64,000 bases of DNA, from the NCBI RefSeq assembly GCF_015706575.1, contig NW_024037055.1, positions 15,627,590 to 15,691,589 of the forward strand, in the 5' to 3' direction. The notes beneath the pieces were generated by a model that was given only the letters and a program-made list of their open reading frames with translations, searched no databases and was not told the DNA's origin. This stretch comes from Patiria miniata. Taxonomy: Eukaryota; Echinodermata; Asteroidea; Valvatida; Asterinidae. This document shows, one piece after another, positions 23,930-41,680 of this stretch. The position numbers and the translations under genes are program-made. The first letter of the stretch is position 1. Every line of letters starts with the position of its first letter.

Positions 23930-24215
23930 CTAGACCACTGATCTCTATTATACTGACTGGATAGCACTTCACCTATGCGTGTACACAAGACCGTGACGCC
24001 CTCGCACACATGCGGCGGCCATTTTGAAACTCCCTCAAAAGCCCCATAGGCACGGATCCGTACATTAAAAGCACTGAATTACAATGGTTTAGGAAGCAAT
24101 TTTGGATCATTAAACACATCACGTGGCCAAAGGGAGTGTCAAAATGGCGTCCAGTGACTTCACCCCCACGGCCCGAAGCGCTATCCAGTCTGTATAATAG
24201 GGATCAGTGGGCTAG
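23930..24215. mobile_element. MITE with about 36-bp TIRs
   Basis: The left end CTAGACCACTGATCTCTATT and the right end GGGATCAGTGGGCTAG are inverted copies over about 36 bp, reaching GGATAGC/GCTATCC. The interior is 286 bp without an ORF. The right end overlaps the left end of the next element by GGGCTAG. Confidence 0.7.
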
Positions 24216-25084
24216 ACGTTGTTATGGTTTGATACGCGATACCCGCCGCCGCGATAACCCCGTCGACAGGGCGTTATCACGGCCAACCACCATCACCCAC
24301 GAAACGAATCCGTCAGGAACAACTTCTAGGAAAATTCGTATCGGTTGTGTAATGCGTGCGCACATGTATGGCCTAATATATGCAACGGTCATTCAAAACA
24401 TTTCATTGTAGTTCCGAACCAAACTCTTAAATTTCTTCCAGTAGTAGGGGGCCTATAAAAGATGCAGCAAAACTTTTGTGTAACTGGTGTGTAGTGTGCG
24501 TGGACTCAAAATAGACCGTAATTGCCTGCAGCAGTAGCGTATCCGCACTAGTTTCCTCCATTTTTATTGGGGGGAGAGAGATTTTATGAATTTCCCTTGA
24601 CGGTTCCAGGCCAGTAAATCGGTCCGAAATTGCCTGCGCCGGCCAGGCAATACTTGTAGTTCCGTTCAATTTGGATGAAATTGGGGCCCTTAAAGCGCTC
24701 TATTTTGCAGTGGAGTGTAGGCATCGTTTTTCAACATGGCGATGGGCTTCAGGACTACTTTCAGGGGTGATCATCTTCGGATGGAAATTTCTCCTAAAAG
24801 TCATCAGTTAACCCCCCAAAAATTGAAAAGAAAATGAAAGATGATGAAATAAGCTTTAATTTGATGTGTGTCTCGAACACCTTGGAGAGTTGTGAGTATT
24901 TTTCCTGAATTTTTGAAGTATGAGCATTTACCATTGGGGTCTATGGAAGTTTATTTACCGGTCTGCTACCTGACGTTGTTCCCGACGGGCACGTGTGTGA
25001 TATTGGATGATCGTAATAACGCCCTCTCGCGGCGGGGTTATCCCGGCAGCGCATCGCGCGTCGAACCTTAACAACGTCTAGCCC
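24209..25084. mobile_element. TIR element, about 77-bp ends
   Basis: GGGCTAGACGTTGTTA at the left and its exact complement at the right, with the similarity continuing about 77 bp through GATAACCCCG and AGGGCGTTAT blocks. No transposase frame and no clear target-site duplication. Confidence 0.7.
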
Positions 25085-26185
25085 CTAGACTACTCTCCTC
25101 ATCAAAGCGTCGTTGGACTGAATCGCAAGCCCTGCCAAACCATGGAGGTAGATTCTAATTCTACTTCTTTTATAAGAGCAGCTTTTTTATGATTTCTAAC
25201 TGCATACAGGAAATCAGCTTAGCGATATCAGGCTTTCAATCTGACCGAGATCTCGTTAGGAGTTATCCCTAGTAGATAATTGCATGTATTATGCTACTAA
25301 ATAAGAAGGTCGTCAATCTACGTCCATATGCTGTCTGAACAGCGCCCACTATCAAACTCAAGGTAGACAGGGCTGTGTGATGAATGACCGATAAACCTGG
25401 GAAGGAGTCAGCCTTTCCTGGCGGTGGACGTTGAAGAATTAGCTGATAAACTTCTTCGAGTTTTTTGCAGGTAAACAAAACAATCATTCACAGTGACTAA
25501 GACAGCTGGGAGACTTGCAAAGTATTCGCACGAAGGTCTTGAATTAAGACGCATCCACAGCTCTTGGCGTCCCTACATATCTGTTTTGGGGGACGCGAGC
25601 AAATTTTATTTGAATGGTAAATATTCTAAAATGTAACTGGTAGGCATCCAGGAGGACGGTGGGCATCTTCGTTTTAAGGAAACGAAAGCGTCAACCCCTT
25701 ACCTTACAGCCCGTCCAGGTAGTTTTCCTACCCCCGATGACAACAATAACCAAGACGATTTTGTCGACAGAACAACCATTTTGTCAACGAGAGTAAATTC
25801 TATCCCATTGGGGGTAATGAAGTTGCCCCACCCTATCTGGATATAGAACTTATTATTCTCCTTAGTGATTGGGAAAAGAGCCAACACATACTCAAAAAAA
25901 ATAATCAGATTGATTAAAAAATCTACCCATTTTAGTGGGCCCTAACTTCGCTTCAAGCGGCATATTAAGTGTTATTGTGAGACCACTGTGCACAATTGAC
26001 ACTATTATCATTTCGATCGTAAGATGCCTGACAGAGATTGATTACTGTCTCCAAAAACTATTTCTGTCGTCAGTTTTCATCCATCAAACTAATCACTCGC
26101 AATTAAGGTTGATGAACTGTCATATTAATTATAAGTACTTAGTTCCTATCAGCAAGCCAGATGGTCTAGAGGTTGGAAAGAATGT
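25085..26185. other. Esterase upstream region
   Basis: No gene seen. Contains short low-scoring frames on both strands. The esterase promoter starts at the right end of this stretch. Confidence 0.45.
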
Positions 26186-26220
26186 TATAAAAAGCCTTGG
26201 AGTTTTCAGTTTGAGCAGTT
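26186..26220 (+). promoter_or_regulatory. TATA box and initiator of the esterase gene
   Basis: TATAAAAAG at 26186-26194. An initiator-like GCAGTT has its A at 26217, about 31 bases downstream of the TATA start, the spacing expected for RNA polymerase II. The resulting 5' UTR would be about 65 bases, with no intervening ATG before 26284. Confidence 0.55.
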
Positions 26221-26283
26221 CTTCGACGACTTCCGTCACAACTTACCCAAGTAATATTCTCTCCTCAACGTGGTTGGTTCACG

Positions 26284-33499
<7,216 letters not shown>

Positions 33500-33800
33500 A
33501 AGCACAGAGTGGTATACCCAGCGGATTGTCGCATCAGAGGTTCGTTATCGACCTGCGTATTCGTCGGCTTCAGTAATAATATTCTCTGATCTTGATATAA
33601 TTGTATTATAACATGTAGTTTTAAAGTGATTATCTTTAATAATCTCTGTGCTGACATTCCGTCTTCTCGTAACGTTTAGAAGTATACCCCTAGGGTGTCT
33701 GCATTTTAATTGTATTCATCATCTGAATTCAGAATTTCCAATTTTGAAACGAATAGAGAAAGGTTAGAAATCGTAGTCCGTTGCGTCCCATATCCCAGAA

Positions 33801-33806
33801 AATAAA
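33801..33806 (+). terminator. Poly(A) signal of the esterase gene
   Basis: AATAAA about 300 bases after the exon 8 stop. It is the first canonical signal downstream of that stop, which implies a 3' UTR of roughly 320 bases. Confidence 0.45.
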
Positions 33807-33829
33807 ACATTCATTATGTTTATAATCTA

Positions 33830-36106
33830 CTTTAAGTAATTGACAAAAATACTATTTTTGTGTTGTTAAATATTCCATCAATTCCGATACGGTCTTTTAC
33901 ATCCTATAATATGACATTAACATAGCACTTATGGATCACCAAATCATTATGCAAACGACAAATGTGTCGATTCCAGGATGTTGACTAATTACAATTAGAC
34001 GAGTGCATTTTTTTCTGACAGCCATTAGCAGTCAAGTTTATAGCGCGTGTAAATTGACCTCAAAATCTGCAAGATTTTACGACAATACAAGATGTACCAT
34101 AACGTCCAACCTCGCGTCCACAAGGGTTACTTTGTCTTCAACCTCGTTAAAGGGTATTTGGAAAGAAAAGAAAGCAATTTACAATTTATTGAGAATTGAT
34201 GACTAGGCAATATATATCAAATTAAGATTGTTGACATCAACTGCCTTCAGTCGATCACGCGGACAACGGTGACTGTGATAAGACTAGTCAGTGTTTGGTA
34301 CCAAGACGTTCACATAAAAGTGAACGTCGGCTGGCGAGACGTACGCACTGTATTTTGGCAATTTACAATGTCCTTGTTTTGGCCATCACGATTATCTCAT
34401 CGGTTATGTGCGAATACTGAAAAACATCCGTAGCAAGTTTTTTTCGATATCTACATAATTTGTTAAATACCCTTTTTCCAATACCTTGGCTATCTTGGGT
34501 GTAGTTTGGACCACTTGCGTAGCAGTTATGCCTCTGACTTATTTTGGTTACTATGTGGCTGCCACCAGACTAACGGACCGGAACCTGAAATTTGATAACT
34601 AAAGTCCAACGCACAAACCACGGTTTGTAAATTAAATTAGTTCGAAAGAGATTCTTTTTTTTTCAATATTTTGTTTTCTGATAACAAGGATTTAATCCAG
34701 GAATACACTTTTTTTAATTAAGCCTAATCAGAATGAATAAAAAAGAACAAAAGTCGGCTCAAGCACTACAAGATCCTGCTATGTTCATTTATTTGTATGT
34801 TGTACATTTTTGAGGATTTTTTTGGGGGGGGGTTAGCCTAATCGCTTTCATTTTGGAGGGTTTTTTGGGGGGGAGGTGAACCGAATCACTTTAAGTGTTT
34901 ACAAGGCGCCATCTATGGAGTTCGTTCAGTACGAAATACAAAGATCACACACACACACCCCTAATGCTTTTCAGAAGGTGTCGGGCCCTAGCCCCACCCT
35001 GCTCCCTATGTCCTATCTATCTATACTCTAGACTATTGAGATACTCTAGACTATTGTTACTGAAATCCACGACACCCCACTCACTACACCCTCACCCAAC
35101 CTAAAGTAAATTGTCTGCACTTGTTTTCATTCGGATGGTCCTATGTTCTCTGCCGTATGTTTTAGGAGTTATATTTACCGGGTTTTTATGGCCATGTAAC
35201 ACTGGACCTTCGACCCTTGTATATTTGTACTGAAGGTACTCAATTGTTAAACAACACTCATCCGAGATAAGATAGGTAAATTCGACATTATGCGCCCCTC
35301 TATTCCACAGTCCAGCATATCACACTGTAGTGCAGTAAAACGACAACAAAGTAAGTCAATTTGACTGCAGTTAAAGTCTTTCTTGGAAACTAGTGAAGCC
35401 TGCTGTAAAACGTTTTCCTCATGTTCCTGGTATACAACTTTTGGTTACAGGAGTCACAGCACCGGCACCTAAAATGTGAGTATGGCATGCAAGTATGGTA
35501 TGTGGATTTGATATTAATATGGGGTCAACCCGTGGTGTAGCTTGAACTATTTTAAGTTGCATGTGTGTATTCAGGGTTACGAAAAAGGTAAGGGAGATCG
35601 ATCATGAACCACTGTTCCCCCAATAGACCATTATCATGTTGCAGCCATTTGATTTTTTTCCAATTCAAATCAATGTAACCAAAGCGAGTCTGGAGGGAAA
35701 AATAGTCTGGTTCCTTTTTTGCACAAAAACGTTATCATTCGGTACTGTTTTTGGATACAGAGAACATGACTAAAATGGTAGAAGCATGATATAGGTCTAT
35801 TTCAGACACTGGGAGAATAAAAAATTCCTCGACAGGCTACTTTTTTCATCTTCGAAACTAGGAGTGGGCCTTTTGCTCATTGCTGTACAGCGGGTCTTTT
35901 GTGTATGTGTTCTCCTCGCCTCGTTCATTATAACAGAATGGAACATGCTTGAATGAACATGCTTTCGATATTCACGAATGGTTATTTTCTTATATATTTG
36001 TTTTCACTGACATATTTTATTTATTACAAAATTGAACAAAGACACTGACTAAAGCGGGTTGGAGTCTGCGATCACCGGATAACCGTACCGGCCGTGCTCT
36101 ACCAAG
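33830..36106. other. Intergenic between esterase and UNC93-like gene
   Basis: No gene seen. Has T/G homopolymer runs at 34815-34875. The sequence before the UNC93 start (about 36050-36106) is GC-richer and probably 5' UTR; no TATA box is evident. Confidence 0.45.
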
Positions 36107-39100
36107 ATGGGTGAGGATCAGAAGATGGAGCTAGATACAATAGCATCTGTTGGGATGGAGGAGGATGGTGACACTGCTGTTCAAAAAATGAATATCGACC
36201 AACAGCCAAATGGTGGCAGCGGTGGGATCAGCAGAGATTCCGCCGATTGGGGCAGCAGGCGCATCTACAAGAACCTTCTGATCATCTGCCTCGCCTTCCT
36301 CTTCCTCTTCACTGCTTTCCAGGCGCTGTCCAACCTCCAGAGCAGCATCAATTGCGATGCTGGGCTGGGGCTGGCATCTCTGAGCACCATTTATGCCACA
36401 CTAGTCGTTTCCGCCATCTTTGTCCCGTCTGTTGTCATCCGCCTCCTAGGCATGAAGTGGACACTGTCGGTCTGTATCTTCTGCTACTCGATCTACATCG
36501 CCGCCAATTTCTATCCTGACTGGGGCACCCTCATCCCGACTTCGGCACTTGTTGGTCTTGCTGCCGCCCCTCTCTGGGCTTCGAAGAGCACCTACGTGAC
36601 AACCATTGCTCGGAGATACGCCGAGATAACTGGCAACACTGACAACGCCATGGTCAATCGCTTCTTTGGGATATTCTTCCTCTTCTTTCAGTCCAGCCAG
36701 GTCCTTGGAAATCTTATCTCGTCCTTGGTCCTGCGACAGGATGGAGCAGAACCTACGGGAGAGCTTGTCTGTGGCGCCAATGATTGCCCTGGTAAGCATA
36801 GAAATGTTGCAACTGGCTTGATATCCTTTCTGTTGTGATCGAAAGTGTCGACAAACGAAAACAATGATGACATGCAGATGACAAACCACTACGATAAAGA
36901 TAATGATGACGATGATGACGATAACGACCCAAAAAACCGACGACAGCATAAATGATGACGATTTTGCTGAAGAAAAGTGTTTTTGCTGTAAATGGTGACA
37001 ATGACGACGGAAACGTAGACGATTGTGATGAAGACTTTAAAGATTGCGCTGGTTACAGTTATTTGACGGTAGATAGGATCCTCATCAAAAAGTTACAACT
37101 TCCGTATTCTAACTTTGCAGTGACATCCAATAGCAGCGGTTATTGCGAGTCTCCGCAGAGGTCTGTTACCTACATGCTGTTGGGAATCTACCTGGGAAGT
37201 GGGCTAGCAGCCGTGCTCGTCGTTTCAGTATTTCTTGACAAGTTAGTGATTTCCTCCTCTAACATTACTTCCACAAATGAGGTTAAGCGGGTTAAGTTTC
37301 TTGCTGCAGCGGCCAGAATCAAGGGTGGATCCGGGGGGCCAACGGGGCCATGCCCCCCCCCCCAAAAAAAATGATAAACCCATTATTTTTGTTGTTATTT
37401 TTTTTTTCAAGTGACGTTGCAATAAAGGCAGGCACTGCGTACAACAATACCATCTTTTCCTCAAAAGAAATTGCCTCAGATCGCACCACAGAGCATCTAG
37501 AATCTAAAAAAAAGTTGGGACCCTTAAGCGGGCACCGAACCCCACGCCATAATTGTTTTACCCACTCTTTGGGGATCAACATTTTTTTTGCCCCTCCCCC
37601 CCCCCAAAAAAAAAATGTGTTCTGGGTCCGCCCTTGGCCAAACTGAGTGGACTTCCGAACAAAAATGTCCCCATAAACCAGGTAGCAGCGATGTTGCGTG
37701 GACTTGCCCACGTCCACACAAGGTTTCCCCCTCTCTGGAAAACACTTTTAGAGGCATTTTTGTTAGGTTTATCCGTCGCAAAATGATGAGAAACACTCAA
37801 GGAAATCATAGACAAAAAGTTGGATTGAAAGAGTTTAAACAGTGTGAGTAACACGAGTTTTTCACAGGTTTTCTTAACTACACGAAAACAAAGAAATGTC
37901 CACACTAGGTATGCAACGTAAACATGGGTGAAGAATCGGGAGTTGTGTTGAAGTCCGAGTAGAGAATCGGGTTGATAGTATAGTTACTGTACTACGTTGC
38001 GATGTACTGGGCACGGGACTGTTAAATAATGCTGTGATAATTAAATAATAATAATGATATAATAATGCTTGTCAAAATACTTTCGTTTAGACTCAAAACA
38101 AGCCAGCGAACTCAAACAGAGAATCCCTGCCAACTCTTTATGGCCACTGTGCGACTGATGAAAGACTACAGGATGCAGCTGCTGATTCCACTGACGATTT
38201 ACAGCGGGCTGGAACAGGCGTTCATTACCGGAGACTTTACTCGGGTGAGAAGTTTGCCAATTGTTAATACTGCTTGCCGCTTTCGCCAATGTTGCTGCTG
38301 CCCTAGGTGGAGATGCAAATACCGTTCCGCGCCAATCGCAGTTGCAGCTGACGTATTGGTTAATTGCTAATTTCCACCACAATGTTTACATTATATGGCA
38401 GTGGTTTAAATGTTATTTTATTTTATTTAGGCTATTCCGGCTACTGATGTTGCTTGGTGTTTTTTTCACCGTTACTGTGAAATCTGTTGCTCTGTTCTTA
38501 TAGGTTTATCTATTTTATTTGTATTTATTTACATCTTTTGACATTAAAAATACGATAAAATGAACAGGAGGTGGCAAGGGTAAAAAAATACAAAACTGTC
38601 ATCTAAATGATGTCCAGACCCCTATAAACCGTAATTTTCGGAATATAGGCCGCGCGGAGTATAAGCCGCAGCACGCAAAAATCATCCTGCAAATTAAGAT
38701 TTGAAGTCGGCGTATTAGCGGCACCGGCGTGTTAGCCGCACCGACCGCAGCGGTTTCAATTTTGTTTAAAAAAAAATAAGGCCTCCAAATTCTAAAGTCA
38801 AAAATCTCTGGACCAGATCCATTTGCACTATACGAAAGCTAGGAAAAGGGCCACAAAAGTTATATCGAAAAATCTACGGTTGATACTCGGTATATGCATA
38901 TAAAGATAAAAAGATAATTGCACAGTATACCTAAAAACAATTGTTGAAATAACGCGATCTTTTGAAACACGAACAAAATTATCCAACATGCAGTGTTCTC
39001 ATGTCGGTCTAATACTGTAGGGCCTCGGCTGGGGAGGGTCGTATATGGGGATGCATTGTGTTGTAACTCGCTGCTTCTACGATGCAGCCTGCTATTGCCC

Positions 39101-40470
39101 ATAACAGTAGCAGCAGACAACAGCTGCATGTTGCTGTTGTCTGCTGCTACAATGTTGTTCGCCCTATTGTTCGAAATGTATATTTACATGTTACTGTCTT
39201 GTTATGCGGTTGCTTCATATTTTATATACAGTTGTTACCGTTTATTAAAAAATTATCGTGAAATATGTTGCTCTTTCTTAATGTTCTTATTTCAGTCTTA
39301 CGTAACGTGCACTGTTGGTGTAGGTTGGGTGGGGTACGTCATGATATGTTACGGTGTGACAGACGCTGTCTGCTCGCTCGTGTCTGGTCGCCTAGTCAAG
39401 CACGTGGGCCGGATACCACTCTTCACTTTTGGCGCCGTGGTCCAAATGAGCCTGATCTTCACGCTTCTGTTCTGGGTACCAACGAAGGATCAGCTGGCGG
39501 TGTGCTTCGTCATTGCGGCGTGCTGGGGTGCAGCAGACGCCATCTGGCAAACGCAGATCAACGGTAAACGATACCGCAGAAAATTATTTTAGGCTCGATT
39601 CCAGGGAGCTGCTCTTAGAAGGAAACAAAAACACATTTAAATCAGTCACGTGCATTATACATCACGTGCATTCCGACTGATAAACTAGATTTTTTTTGTG
39701 CTGAATATCATCAGAAGCTCCAAGAAAATGGCACCTATTACGGTCTTGGTCCAGGATATTTGTCATTAGTGTAGGCCTATATATGCCAATTTATTTACTG
39801 GTTTTCGCCGATAAAGTTGCACTGAACAACTTCATCTCCTTCACAAGAAAAAAAACACGTGGTCTGTTGCCAATGGCGTTACTAATAAGAGGGATTAGGG
39901 CAAGCGCCCTCGCCCCTCGTTCGAGGCCTGTGTCCATCCCCCTCCCCTCCACCAATCCCCATCGTGCTTAAAATGTTAGGGAAGGCAAAAAATGAGCTTT
40001 CATTATTGAAAATCCTTTTAGTGTCACCTCCAGATAAAGAGGCTCCTCTAATAAGGGCCCACCTGTAAAATGAACCAAGTCTCGCCACTGACCCTTGCTG
40101 TGCTTCTGCTGTGTGTCTGTTGGCGTTGCTGCTGTTCCAGCTACAAGCAGGTAGCTTCCCTTAATTATAACTGTTTTGTGTTTTATATGTTTTCTTCTCC
40201 CTTGCAGCCTTGTACGGTGTACTCTTCCCAGACAAGCCAGAGGCAGCATTCTCCAACTATCGGCTGTGGGAGTCCCTGGGCTTCACCGTCTCCTTCGCCT
40301 ACAGTAACTTCCTGTGCGTCTGGATCAAGCTAGCGGTACTGGCCGGCGTGTTAGTCTTCGGGATTGGGTTCTACTACATCGTCGAGATGAAGGCCTGTAT
40401 GCGGCGGCAGAGGGAGGCAGACAGAGGGCGGGATGTGGGCAAAGCTGGTCTAGACAGGGATTTGACCTAA
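36107..40470 (+). CDS. UNC93A-like 12-TM membrane protein (5 exons)
   Basis: Exons: 36107-36791, 37121-37241, 38091-38244, 39296-39563, 40208-40470. All have GT-AG borders and agreeing phases, giving 496 aa (vertebrate UNC93A is about 457). The start ACCAAGATGG fits Kozak. Residues 1-53 are a polar, acidic cytosolic N-terminus, longer than usual. Then come KNLLIICLAFLFLFTAFQAL (TM1) with the family's FQALxNLQSSIN motif, GLGLASLSTIYATL, the PLWASKSTY motif, VNRFFGIFFLFFQSS and GNLISSLV. Exon 3 has PLTIYSGLEQAFITGDF and exon 4 GYVMICYGVTDAVCSLVSG, both diagnostic. A glycosylation sequon N232-S-S lies in the predicted extracellular loop. The UNC93A group belongs to the MFS fold; its substrate is unsettled and a potassium-channel regulatory role derives from the worm homologue unc-93. 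I assign UNC93A-like rather than the Toll-receptor chaperone UNC93B1 from sequence pattern only. Confidence 0.9.
37340..37640. repeat. hAT-related poly-C/A fragment in UNC93 intron 2
   Basis: Two runs of CCCCCCCC-AAAAAAA (37353 and 37596) flank a copy of the 32.2-kb tandem unit (ATTGCCTCAGATCGCACCACA through GGGACCCTTAAGCGGGCACC). Confidence 0.6.
37647..37903. mobile_element. Short GTGGAC-ended repeat, copy 1
   Basis: Begins GTGGACTTCCGAACAAA and ends ACAAAGAAATGTCCAC. An inverted copy lies at 57313-57546, sharing GTGGACTTGCCCA, CTACCTGGTT and CGAAAACAAAG blocks. No ORF. Confidence 0.65.
38630..38760. repeat. ATATAGGCCGC/TATAAGCCGC repeat fragment
   Basis: In UNC93 intron 3. Starts ACCGTAATTTTCGGAATATAGGCCGC and continues with TATAAGCCGCA, TTAGCGGCACC and TTAGCCGCACC words about 18-50 bases apart. 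It resembles the ends of widespread hAT-type MITEs with a CCG...TATAAG-x-CGC motif. Confidence 0.45.
39107..39150. repeat. Perfect 18-bp hairpin in UNC93 intron 3
   Basis: GTAGCAGCAGACAACAGC (39107-39124) pairs perfectly with 39133-39150 across the 8-base loop TGCATGTT. Confidence 0.8.
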
Positions 40471-40486
40471 TCACATCTGAGGGGCA

Positions 40487-40560
40487 AGGCAGTGGCGGTT
40501 CTACGGGGGGCTGGGGGGGGGGCCCAAAAAAAAAATTGTCTAGCCCCCCCAAAAAGATTC
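40487..40560. repeat. hAT-end-like poly-G/C fragment
   Basis: CAGTGGCGGTTCTACGGGG followed by G, A and C runs, 16 bases after the UNC93 stop, thus in its 3' UTR. It looks like a single hAT terminus. Confidence 0.5.
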
Positions 40561-40653
40561 CATAAAAATATGCGCTAGCAAAATGCAAGAATTTGACGTA
40601 CATGGGAGCGGTTTCCCCCGAAATGAGAAGGGTGCATTTGTACACTTTTAATT

Positions 40654-40659
40654 AATAAA
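40654..40659 (+). terminator. Poly(A) signal of the UNC93-like gene
   Basis: AATAAA 184 bases after the stop, followed by a T/G-rich stretch. Confidence 0.45.
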
Positions 40660-40669
40660 TTGCCTGATT

Positions 40670-41680
40670 GTAGGATTTTATCAGTGCTCCTCATTGAAAA
40701 TATGGCACTTGGGCAGACATTTATTAAAAAGCGGCAAATTAATGTATGATGAGTGCGTGTATCACATGCAGTCATCCATCACTGCTTTGTTGTTGGCCAC
40801 ACTCGACAATTTTAAAACAAAACACAGTAGAAACTTATTCCAAACATTTCTATTTTATTTCGCCATTAAAAATAGTATTGCGAATACTCAAATATTATTT
40901 CAGATACAAACTCTTTATCTAATCGATACAATCATGAAGCTATTTAATAGCTACATGTATACGTCATTTGTAAACTACATGTATAATTAAAACAGTAATG
41001 ACAGTATTGCATAGACTGTATAACAAAATTCATTTCTGATAAATATTGTCATTTTACATATTACAAATATTCTTGTGGTGGTTTTGTATACGTAATATCT
41101 TATCTATTAAATCAGTATTGCACAGAATTTACAAGAGCTTCAATTTTTTTTAATGGTGAGTTCGACTTAAATTTTTATTACTTAAATAATCATTTGATGT
41201 ACCAGTTGGAATTATTAAAAAACACATTGGTACTATCAAAAAGACAAGAAATTAAGTTTTTTTCTTTTACTTTTGTTTAAGCTCTGGCAGGAGCTTGTAT
41301 ATGTTTCAGAATTTACAACAGCTTCAACTTTTTTAAAGGTGAGTTCGACTTAATTATAATAATCGACTTAATTACTAAAATATTCATTTGATGTATCAGT
41401 TGGCATTATTAAAAACCACATTGAAACTTTAATGCAGACAAGAAATTATGGGTTTTTTTTACTTTTTTATAGTCTTACAGGACTGATAAGCATTAAATAA
41501 AATATTATTTTGGGAATTGTTTTAAGTGGTAAAAACCTGAACTGCAGAACGATGTACATTAAAGTCCCGGAGTAACGTTTTGGGGATCCAAGATGGCGGA
41601 TTAGTTGCTTCAATTCCCATTAGCCAATCAGCATGTAGCAACCAGTCCAGTTAGTAGGCTACCACACAGCTACACTTTGC
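40670..41680. other. Convergent intergenic space
   Basis: AT-rich and gene-free. Two near-identical segments, about 41120-41290 and 41305-41460, share TTTACAA-AGCTTCAA, GGTGAGTTCGACTTAA, CATTTGATGTA-CAGTTGG and GACAAGAAATTA: a tandem duplication of about 185 bp. It presumably holds the 3' UTR of the agmatinase-like gene. Confidence 0.6.
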
